Assembly: GCA_964415865.1 (NCBI GenBank)
Contig: CAYQBY010000024.1
Coordinates: 1 to 27,129, forward strand
Direction of reading: 5' to 3'
Length of the DNA: 27,129 nucleotides
DNA from: Thiopontia sp964415865
GTDB taxonomy: Bacteria; Pseudomonadota; Gammaproteobacteria; GCF-002020875
The position numbers and the translations under genes are program-made. The notes under the pieces were generated by a model. It saw only the letters and a list, made by a program, of their open reading frames with translations. It had not been told where the DNA came from and made no database searches. Positions 16,330 through 22,894 of this stretch are shown piece after piece (within the stretch, counting starts at the first letter, position 1; each line of letters begins with the position of its first letter).

Positions 16330-17009
16330 GTAAAGAGACAAAAAACGTTGTAACCGAACAGCTGACCAAGGCTGGTCAAAAGATTGAGCATGACTCATTT
16401 TCGATTGTAGATCAGGAGGCTGGGCCTCGAGACTACAGCAGTGAGCAGTGGCAGGTTGTGCGCCGTATGATCCACGCCACTGCAGATTTTGAGTTTAATG
16501 GTCTGACTGGATTTCATCCAGATGCAGTAAAGGCCGGTTTAAATGCAATTCTCTCCGGTGGGGCAGTGGTAGCTGATGTGGAGATGATATGTGTTGGTCT
16601 CTCCAAGCCGCGACTGGGCCATTTTGGGGTAACAGTGCAGCAGTTCATATCCGATGATGATGTGATTGAGCAGGCACGTGAGGAGAATACAACCCGTGCA
16701 GTGCAATCCATGCGCAAGGCCAATCGACTTGGCCTGATTGATGGCGGCATTGTGGCTATTGGCAATGCCCCAACCGCACTGCTTGAGGTTAATCGCATGA
16801 TCCGTGAGGATGGTGTGCGTCCTGCACTTATTGTTGGTATGCCTGTAGGGTTTGTGTCTGCAGAGGAGTCAAAGGAGGATCTGAGCCAGATCTCAGAGGT
16901 GCCATGGATTATAACCAGAGGCAGAAAGGGTGGTTCAACCTTGGTTGTTTCCGCACTCCATGCACTCCTTGCCTTGGCTGAGGCAGCACAGAGGAAAGAT
17001 GCAGCGTAA
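16326..17009 (+). CDS. cbiC: Cobalt-precorrin-8 methylmutase CbiC (CobH)
   Basis: Moves the methyl group from C11 to C12 of cobalt-precorrin-8, forming cobyrinic acid. The 227-residue protein has the family signature RRMIHATADFEF with the catalytic H50. It also has GGAVVADVEMICVGL and GNAPTALLEV, and near the end VGMPVGFVSAEESKEDL with a WIITRGRKGGS block. It begins with an ATGA overlap with the cbiX stop and overlaps cbiD by 11 nt. Confidence 0.96.
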   Translation: MSKETKNVVTEQLTKAGQKIEHDSFSIVDQEAGPRDYSSEQWQVVRRMIHATADFEFNGLTGFHPDAVKAGLNAILSGGAVVADVEMICVGLSKPRLGHFGVTVQQFISDDDVIEQAREENTTRAVQSMRKANRLGLIDGGIVAIGNAPTALLEVNRMIREDGVRPALIVGMPVGFVSAEESKEDLSQISEVPWIITRGRKGGSTLVVSALHALLALAEAAQRKDAA

Positions 17010-18105
17010 CAAGAAAAAGGGGTCTCGCAAGGGATATACCACAGGAGCAAACTCTGCTGCTGCAGCACGTGCTGCGGTAATGGGGTTGGTCAGTGGTGAG
17101 GTGCCTGAGACGGTGGAGTCGCTTCTGCCAAATGGTGAGCGTGTCCACTTTGCTGTTATCGATGGGGCAGTAACCGCAGATAGTGCCCATGCTGTGGTGA
17201 TAAAAGATGCTGGTGATGATCCTGATGTTACAGACAAGGCCCATATGACAGTAGATGTCAGGGTGCTTGATGGCAGCCCCGGGATTGTAGAGCTGTTGGG
17301 AGGAGTTGGGGTGGGTACCGTAACTCGTCCTGGACTAGGTCTTGAGGTTGGCAAGGCTGCAATTAATCCAACCCCCAGAAAAAACATTGAAGAGAATGTT
17401 CGTGAGGTTGGTTCAGCTCTGCTTGAGAATGATGGCCTGGAGATAATAGTCTCAGTGCCGGATGGCGAGGAGCGTGCCAAGCGTACCCTAAATCACCGTC
17501 TTGGTATTCTTGGTGGTATCTCAATTCTTGGCACCACAGGAATTGTGCACCCATATTCAACTGCAGCATTCCGGGCCAGTGTTATTCAGGGTATTGAGGT
17601 TGCCGCAAGGCAGGGACAGGATACAGTTGTGCTGACCACTGGAGGTCGTACTGAAAAATTTGTTATCAGATCGCTGCCTGAGTTGGCTGAGGCCTGCTTT
17701 GTGCAGATGGGGGACTTTCTGAGCTATGCACTTGATACGGTTGTTGATCAGGGCATAGAGCACGTGGTCATCGGAGGAATGGTTGGAAAGTTAACCAAGA
17801 TGGCGCAGGGTGAGACTATTACCCACGCAAACAGAAATGCAGTAAACACAGGGCTGTTGGCGGATCTGGTTGCAGGTCTTGGAGTAGAGAAAAATATATG
17901 TGATGAGATTCGCAGTGCAGATACTGCACGTTTTGCGAGTGAGCGTATGGAAGAGATTGGGCGTACAGAGCAGTTCCATCATGCACTGGCAGAGAAGGTT
18001 ATTGAAACCCTGTCAGGACGCTATCCGGGAAAATTTTCCATAAAGGTTTTGGTGTGTGACTTTGATGGAAATCCACTGGCCCAGGCCTTCAAAGGGAATA
18101 GTTAA
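16999..18105 (+). CDS. cbiD: Cobalt-precorrin-5B C1-methyltransferase CbiD
   Basis: CbiD methylates C1 in the anaerobic pathway and has no counterpart in the aerobic one, so it marks this operon as the oxygen-independent type. The 368-residue product opens with a basic stretch and the diagnostic GYTTGANSAAAARAA (from residue 12). GTVTRPGLGLEVGKAAINPTPR, LGGISILGTTGIVHPYS and VIGGMVGKLTKMAQG are further CbiD blocks. I chose the ATG at 16999, 11 nt inside cbiC, because GAGGAAAG is just upstream and the family motif begins ten residues later. Longer in-frame extensions back to 16930 would lie within cbiC and lack support. Confidence 0.96.
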   Translation: MQRNKKKGSRKGYTTGANSAAAARAAVMGLVSGEVPETVESLLPNGERVHFAVIDGAVTADSAHAVVIKDAGDDPDVTDKAHMTVDVRVLDGSPGIVELLGGVGVGTVTRPGLGLEVGKAAINPTPRKNIEENVREVGSALLENDGLEIIVSVPDGEERAKRTLNHRLGILGGISILGTTGIVHPYSTAAFRASVIQGIEVAARQGQDTVVLTTGGRTEKFVIRSLPELAEACFVQMGDFLSYALDTVVDQGIEHVVIGGMVGKLTKMAQGETITHANRNAVNTGLLADLVAGLGVEKNICDEIRSADTARFASERMEEIGRTEQFHHALAEKVIETLSGRYPGKFSIKVLVCDFDGNPLAQAFKGNS

Positions 18106-19403
18106 TGGGCAGGTGTAGCGTTATAGGGGTTCTGGACAATGGCTTTAGCGGGCTTGCCGAGCATCAACAACAGTTGATTGTAAACGCAGATCTGGTAATT
18201 GCTGGCAGTCGTTTGCTTACTCTTCTATCCGGAAATCTAAAGGATGAAACGGAACGGCGGGATATGACAGGTAAGTTCAGTCAACTTCCCCAGTGGATAG
18301 ATGATGCTATTGATAGTTCTAGATCTGTTGTGGTGTTGGCAACTGGGGATCCGCTCTGTCATGGAATAGGGAGCTATCTGGTATCAAAACTTGGTCTGGA
18401 AAAGTGTGAAATTATTCCCAACATATCTACTCTACAGGTTGCATGTTCACGTTTTGGACTTGCCTGGCAGTCTGCATCAATATGTTCGATCCATGGTGCT
18501 GATACAGGGGAGTGGATAGAGGAGTCAGGTCCTGACCATGGTCTCTACAAGTTGCTGCAAAAGATAAGAGCCGAGCAGTTGTTGATTATCTTTACCAGTT
18601 CAGCAAATAGTCCGGACAGAGTTGCACGCATGATGTTGATGGAGGGATTTACTGACGGCTGGCAGATGGCAGTTGCCGAGAATCTGCTGCAGGGCGGTGA
18701 GAATCTGGTAGGGCCAGCCCCTGTTGTAGATGGTGCAGAACAGAAGTTCTCTGATATGAATATCATGCTGTTGTGGCGGGATGCGTCTGTGGCTGGTGAT
18801 AGTGTTAAGTATCCGACGTTTGGATTGGAAGATAGTGCATATTCCCAGAGAAAACCTGGTAGAGGACTAATCACCAAGCGTGAGGTAAGGGCTCTTGCGC
18901 TGGCCAGAATGCAGCTCTCTGCAGATAGTGTGGTCTGGGATATTGGTGCTGGATCGGGGTCTGTTGGTCTTGAGGCTGCAAGAGTTGCATCCAGTGGGCA
19001 TGTTTATGCCATTGAGAAGAATGAGGCGGATGCAGATAATGTGCGAGAAAACAGAAAGCGTCTGCAGATTACCAATTACACTCTTGTAGTTGACAAGGCA
19101 CCATCTGGAATCAGCGGGTGGCCAGATCCGAACGCAGTATTTATTGGTGGTAGTGGTGGAAATCTCGGTCTTCTGGTCAGGGAAATTTTACAGAGGATGA
19201 GGCCTGGAGGGTGGCTGGTAATGAACTTCGTCACCATGGAGAATCTTGCAGAGGCCACAGAGGTGTTGAAACAGGAGGATGCAGAGTGGGATGTCACCCA
19301 ACTTCAGGCATCACGCAGCTCTCCTATTCTGGAGATGCATCGAATGGAGGCGGAGAATCCAGTATGGATTGTCTCTGCCCGAAAACAACAAGACAGTAAA
19401 TAA
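18105..19403 (+). CDS. cbiET: Bifunctional cobalt-precorrin-6B/7 methyltransferase-decarboxylase CbiET (CobL)
   Basis: A 432-residue fusion of two methyltransferases. The N-terminal CbiE half (about 1-205) methylates C5 and shows VIGVLDNGFSGL (6-17), VVLATGDPLCHGIG (76-89) and IIPNISTLQVACSRFGL. The C-terminal CbiT half (about 250-430) methylates C15 and decarboxylates the acetate at C12. It has LITKREVRALAL and the SAM-binding VVWDIGAGSGSVGLEAA with glycines at 281-288. The start codon overlaps the cbiD stop by one base (TAATG). CobL-type fusions occur in both pathways; here the neighbours make it CbiET. Confidence 0.95.
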   Translation: MGRCSVIGVLDNGFSGLAEHQQQLIVNADLVIAGSRLLTLLSGNLKDETERRDMTGKFSQLPQWIDDAIDSSRSVVVLATGDPLCHGIGSYLVSKLGLEKCEIIPNISTLQVACSRFGLAWQSASICSIHGADTGEWIEESGPDHGLYKLLQKIRAEQLLIIFTSSANSPDRVARMMLMEGFTDGWQMAVAENLLQGGENLVGPAPVVDGAEQKFSDMNIMLLWRDASVAGDSVKYPTFGLEDSAYSQRKPGRGLITKREVRALALARMQLSADSVVWDIGAGSGSVGLEAARVASSGHVYAIEKNEADADNVRENRKRLQITNYTLVVDKAPSGISGWPDPNAVFIGGSGGNLGLLVREILQRMRPGGWLVMNFVTMENLAEATEVLKQEDAEWDVTQLQASRSSPILEMHRMEAENPVWIVSARKQQDSK

Positions 19404-19425
19404 TAAAACAGTAGAGATTAGTGCA

Positions 19426-20184
19426 ATGAGCAAGCAGGGAAAGCTGATAGGGGTGTCTGTGGGTCCGGGTGATCCAGGATTGATTACCAGAAGGGGGTGG
19501 GAGTTATTGAGTCATCCGGAGATGGTGTGGACCTACCCCGCACGTAATGAAAAGAGTGACAGTTTTGCTCTAGGGATTGTGCAACGCTCTGGACTGGAGA
19601 TGCCAGAAGAGCATACCAAACTCATATTTCCAATGACTCATGATCTCGAGAAGTTGTCCAAGGCGTGGCTACGTGCTGCTGAGACGGTTCTGGATATCCT
19701 CAATAGAGGCAAGGATGTGATATTTCTGGTTGAGGGTGATGCATCCACATATTCCACCTTCGGCCATCTGGCAAAGAGTGTTAAGGGGCTTGATGAGGGT
19801 GTAGAGATTGAGACTATTGCCGGGGTCTCATCATTTAATGCTGCAGCCGCCTCGGTACAGATGCCGATTGCGGAGGTTGATGACACCATGGCTATCCTGC
19901 CGGCAGGATATGGAATATCCACGGTAGAGAAGCTGCTGGATGATTTCGACAGTCTGGTTCTGATGAAGGTTAAACCCCTGATGGATGATCTGATAGATAT
20001 GCTTGATAGAAGAGAGTTACTGGACAGCTCTATCTTTATAGAGCGTGTAGGGGCACCAGATGAGAGGGTTGTACGTGATCTTCTTGCCTTGCGTGGAGAA
20101 AAGGTTAATTACCTCTCTCTTCTGTTGGTCAAAAATCCTGGAAGGGTCAAGGGTGAGATCAAAAGAGGGTGCAGAAAGAGATGA
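19426..20184 (+). CDS. cbiL: Cobalt-factor II / precorrin-2 C20-methyltransferase CbiL (CobI)
   Basis: A 252-residue SAM-dependent methylase for C20, the first methylation after cobalt insertion. It opens with KLIGVSVGPGDPGLITRRG, followed by VWTYPARNEKSDSFALGI (substrate-side segment of CbiL/CobI). VEGDASTYSTFGHLAKS and IAGVSSFNAAAASVQMPIAEVDDTMAILPA follow later. I chose the ATG at 19426, which puts the family motif eight residues in. Earlier in-frame starts fall inside cbiET. It follows cbiET by 22 nt and shares an ATGA overlap with cbiG. Confidence 0.95.
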   Translation: MSKQGKLIGVSVGPGDPGLITRRGWELLSHPEMVWTYPARNEKSDSFALGIVQRSGLEMPEEHTKLIFPMTHDLEKLSKAWLRAAETVLDILNRGKDVIFLVEGDASTYSTFGHLAKSVKGLDEGVEIETIAGVSSFNAAAASVQMPIAEVDDTMAILPAGYGISTVEKLLDDFDSLVLMKVKPLMDDLIDMLDRRELLDSSIFIERVGAPDERVVRDLLALRGEKVNYLSLLLVKNPGRVKGEIKRGCRKR

Positions 20185-21326
20185 GTATCTCTTTACCGAG
20201 AGTAGCACTGGTTGCAATCACCAAGCACGGTGTTGCTCAGATGGTTGATCTGGCCAGGAAGATGAGCACCTTAGGTATGGAGGAGTTAACTGTTGTCACC
20301 TCTGAGAAGTTCGCGTCAGAGGTTGAGTCAGTTGACTGTAATAAGATTATCTACCAGGGGGCCATGCGTGCGCAGATGGCTGGTTTGATGAAATCTTTTG
20401 ATCAATTGATATTTTTCGTCTCCCTTGGCGCGGTGGTTCGTCTTGCTGCACCTCACCTTAAATCAAAGGATGAGGATCCAGGTGTTGTGGTGGTTGATGA
20501 TGCCGGTCAATTCGTAATTCCGGTACTCTCTGGTCATGTTGGAGGGGCCAATGAGTATGCAGAAAAGATTGCATCCATACTGCAGGCAACAGCAGTTGTA
20601 ACTACAGCATCGGATGTAGGAAAAACCATTCCGGTTGATATTCTGGGTCGCGAGTTGGGATGGAAGATAGAGGCACCAAAAATAAACATAACCCGAGTCT
20701 CTGCTGATGTGGTGAACGAAGAGCCAGTTGCTTTTGTGCAAGAGACAGGGAGCAGGGAGTGGTGGACAAGATCGAATCCTCTCCCCTCCAATATCCATCT
20801 CTTTGACAGTTTTAATGATGTCGATCTCAACAAGATAAAGTCACTGTTGTGGGTAACAAGTAGGGATATTCCAGAGGATATCTGGGATCAGATGGGTGAG
20901 AAACTGGTTGTCTATCGCCCCTCCAAGAGGTTGATGTTGGGTGTGGGATGTGACCGTAACACCCCGCTTGAGACTGTTGAGACGGCACTGTCGAATGCTC
21001 TGGAGCAGATAAAGGCCAACTGCAATCAGGTTGATGGTATGGCAACAATTGATAAAAAAAGTGATGAGGCAGCACTCCTGCAGTTGGCAGAAGCGCACGG
21101 CTGGAAGTGTCACTACTTCTCTGCGGAGCAGCTTGCCAAGGTTGAGGTTCCAAACCCCTCGGATGTGGTGATGAAATATATGGGTACCCCGGCAGTGGCG
21201 GAGGCCGCGGCAATACTGGCAGCAGGGGCCACGATGGATGCCCTTTTGATAGAGAAATATAAGTACCGTGGCAGAGATGGAAAAAATGCCACGATATCTG
21301 TTGTTGAGATAAAGGAACAGGGATGA
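20181..21326 (+). CDS. cbiG: Cobalt-precorrin-5A hydrolase CbiG
   Basis: Opens the delta-lactone formed during ring contraction and releases acetaldehyde, the anaerobic-specific step after CbiH and CbiF. The 381-residue product has the N-terminal segment VSLGAVVRLAAPHLKSKDEDPGV, then VVVDDAGQFVIPVLSGHVGGANEYA and AVVTTASDVGKTIPVD. The C-terminal CbiG domain has LGVGCDRNTPLETV and ends with PSDVVMKYMGTPAVAEAAA. The ATG at 20181 overlaps the cbiL stop as ATGA and is preferred over a GTG four codons earlier. It overlaps cbiH in the same way. Confidence 0.95.
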   Translation: MSISLPRVALVAITKHGVAQMVDLARKMSTLGMEELTVVTSEKFASEVESVDCNKIIYQGAMRAQMAGLMKSFDQLIFFVSLGAVVRLAAPHLKSKDEDPGVVVVDDAGQFVIPVLSGHVGGANEYAEKIASILQATAVVTTASDVGKTIPVDILGRELGWKIEAPKINITRVSADVVNEEPVAFVQETGSREWWTRSNPLPSNIHLFDSFNDVDLNKIKSLLWVTSRDIPEDIWDQMGEKLVVYRPSKRLMLGVGCDRNTPLETVETALSNALEQIKANCNQVDGMATIDKKSDEAALLQLAEAHGWKCHYFSAEQLAKVEVPNPSDVVMKYMGTPAVAEAAAILAAGATMDALLIEKYKYRGRDGKNATISVVEIKEQG

Positions 21327-22651
21327 GCAAGGGAAAGATATTGATGGTTGGGTTTGGTCCTGGAGACCAGGCGAACATGACGCTCAGGGCACGTCAGGCT
21401 ATTGAAGAGGCTGATGTTGTGATTGGGTACTCCACCTACATCAAATTGGTAAAAGGGATGCTCGATGACAAGGAGGTTATCAAGAAGGGGATGACCGAGG
21501 AGGTGGACCGCAGCATCGAGGCCTATGAGCATGCAAAGATGGGAAAGACGGTTGCTCTAATCTCATCAGGTGATATAGGTGTTTATGGAATGGCAGGGCC
21601 AACCTATGAGGTTCTGTTTCAGTCTGGATGGATGCCGGGTGGTGATATCAAGGTTGAGGTGGTTCCAGGAGTAACAGCACTATCCGCCTGCGCCTCTCTG
21701 GTTGGGGCACCACTGACCCATGACTTCTGTTCAATATCACTCTCTGACCTGCTCACCCCGTGGCCAACCATTGCCAACCGAGTAGAGGCGGCAGCATCCA
21801 GTGATTTCGTGGTTGCACTCTACAATCCAAAGAGCGGGCGTCGTACCCAACAGATTGTTGAGGCACAGAATATACTTCTCCGTTATCGCTCCCCTGAAAC
21901 CCCTGTCGCCATAGTCAAGTCGGCATATCGTGCACTGGAAGATATTCAGATAACTACGCTCGACAAAATGGCCGACTACAAAATTGGCATGTTGACCACT
22001 GTGCTTGTTGGTAACCATACAACCACTGTTGATCATGGTCTGATGGTGACACCGCGTGGTTACTCAAATAAATATGACTCTCTTACTGGTGATGTAAAGG
22101 ATGGAGAGAAAGCTGGCCACTCACTGAGTATGGGGCTTGATGGCTGGGGTGCTGTAGTACGAGAGTGGTTGAGTGAAAACCCAAAATCTACCTTACGGGC
22201 AGCAGCCACCTACTTTAGTCGACCAGTAGGAGAGATCCTTGATGCCATACAGAAGCAGACAGATGGTGATAGAGCTGGCCTGTTTGAGGTGGCAATGGTT
22301 GACGCTTCAAATCACCTTAAGGCAATTCAAAGTTCAGCACAGTGGGGGAAGCTACGTGTTGTAGTTAGATCTGATGCTGGTGCAGTCTCAGAGTTGTTGG
22401 TTAATAATCTTGAACTGGAACAGCGTGGTGACTGGTTAAATCTAGAGCATGATAATTTTCATCTCCACATTAATTGGGGCGAGGTCTCTCAGGTTTGGTT
22501 CTCTGCAAGAGGAGAGAATCAGCGTGGATTATATTTTTTAAATGAGAATGGAGATCTTCTGTTTCATATTTTGCTTGTTAGAGAGGGCGGTTTATTCAAT
22601 CCTGACAGCGAGAAAAGATTTACAGAAGATTGGACGCAGCTTGCCATCTGA
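21323..22651 (+). CDS. cbiH: Cobalt-factor III C17-methyltransferase (ring contraction) CbiH/CobJ fused to a ChuX/HutX-like domain
   Basis: This 442-residue protein is nearly twice the usual 240-250 of CbiH. Residues 1 to about 245 form a complete methylase with MVGFGPGDQANMTLRA (8-23), GYSTYIKLV, ISSGDIGVYGMAGP (80-93), VVPGVTALSACASLVGAPLT (113-132) and ALYNPKSGRR. It methylates C17 and contracts the macrocycle. After a charged linker (about 250-272), residues 276-440 resemble the cytosolic heme-handling family ChuX/HutX. The pattern is a helical N-part (VVREWLSENPKSTLRAAATY), QWGKLRVVV (340-348), GDWLNLEHDNFHLHINW (369-385) and GLYFLNENGDLLFHILLVRE (402-421). H382 aligns with a heme-ligand histidine of ChuX, while the other ligand position seems to be arginine (R349). 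The C-terminal assignment rests on remembered family patterns. It is the last gene of the operon. Confidence 0.9.
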   Translation: MSKGKILMVGFGPGDQANMTLRARQAIEEADVVIGYSTYIKLVKGMLDDKEVIKKGMTEEVDRSIEAYEHAKMGKTVALISSGDIGVYGMAGPTYEVLFQSGWMPGGDIKVEVVPGVTALSACASLVGAPLTHDFCSISLSDLLTPWPTIANRVEAAASSDFVVALYNPKSGRRTQQIVEAQNILLRYRSPETPVAIVKSAYRALEDIQITTLDKMADYKIGMLTTVLVGNHTTTVDHGLMVTPRGYSNKYDSLTGDVKDGEKAGHSLSMGLDGWGAVVREWLSENPKSTLRAAATYFSRPVGEILDAIQKQTDGDRAGLFEVAMVDASNHLKAIQSSAQWGKLRVVVRSDAGAVSELLVNNLELEQRGDWLNLEHDNFHLHINWGEVSQVWFSARGENQRGLYFLNENGDLLFHILLVREGGLFNPDSEKRFTEDWTQLAI

Positions 22652-22701
22652 TTAACCGGAATATCAGGATATTCTTATAGAACGATAATAAAAACAATAA
22701 G

Positions 22702-22730
22702 TTGACAACTGTTTTTTTAATGATTATATT
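22702..22730 (+). promoter_or_regulatory. Near-consensus sigma70 promoter in the gap after cbiH
   Basis: Perfect TTGACA (22702-22707), a 17-bp spacer and TATATT (22725-22730, 5/6). The predicted start is about 22737. Together with the terminator at 22823-22862 it would produce a short RNA. No coding sequence with a plausible start codon follows, although GGAGG occurs at 22746-22750. Confidence 0.65.
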
Positions 22731-22736
22731 AACCGT

Positions 22737-22862
22737 CCGCATATTGGAGGAAAACCTGACAGTATCGGTAAAATAAAAAAAATAAGACTAAATACAATAA
22801 TAATAATTAAAGGGCAATATTGCGGCTTCCGAAAGAAATTTCAGAAGCCGTTTTTATTTTTT
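22737..22862 (+). ncRNA. Candidate small RNA (or attenuated leader), about 125 nt
   Basis: A free-standing transcription unit is implied by the promoter just upstream and the terminator at its 3' end. The 5' part (22732-22768) can fold with ACCG/CGGT as outer pairs and an AGG-AAAA-CCT inner loop that exposes part of a GGAGG. The middle is A-rich and unstructured, followed by the palindrome GCAATATTGC (22814-22823) and the terminator hairpin with a long T-run, a layout common in Hfq-type sRNAs. I do not recognise a known family. It could instead be a leader that attenuates the dehydrogenase gene at 22895. This 243-bp gap also has an inverted repeat GAATATC/GATATTC (22659-22674) just after the cbiH stop, without a T-run. 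Confidence 0.4.
22823..22862 (+). terminator. Strong intrinsic terminator
   Basis: Stem CGGCTTC (22823-22829) with GAAGCCG (22844-22850), extended after one mismatch by GAAA/TTTC with a GAAA loop. It is followed by a T-rich tract through 22862. It lies 172 nt after the cbiH stop and 33 nt before the next ATG. It would end the small-RNA unit and also any cobalamin operon read-through. Confidence 0.88.
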
Positions 22863-22886
22863 GACATCCTCTCCCTGCGGTATCAT
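22861..22886 (+). promoter_or_regulatory. Possible promoter of the FAD/Fe-S dehydrogenase gene
   Basis: TTGACA (22861-22866) starts inside the terminator's T-tract, and TATCAT (22881-22886) ends 8 nt before the ATG at 22895. The 14-bp spacer is shorter than ideal, so only the -10 may be real. No Shine-Dalgarno sequence exists, which suggests a leaderless or nearly leaderless mRNA. Confidence 0.35.
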
Positions 22887-22894
22887 ATGCATCT

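Noticed and set aside
16930..16998. Longer N-terminus of CbiD starting within cbiC
   Set aside because: The extension encodes no CbiD-like sequence. The ATG at 16999 has a good Shine-Dalgarno sequence and places GYTTG at the expected distance.
16514..17068. Open frame of 184 codons on the minus strand across cbiC/cbiD
   Set aside because: Antisense to CbiC and CbiD, both with complete family signatures; no ribosome site or domain.
20827..21378. Open frame of 183 codons on the minus strand across cbiG and cbiH
   Set aside because: It is antisense to two well-supported genes, and its Pro/Ser/His-rich composition is typical of a shadow frame.
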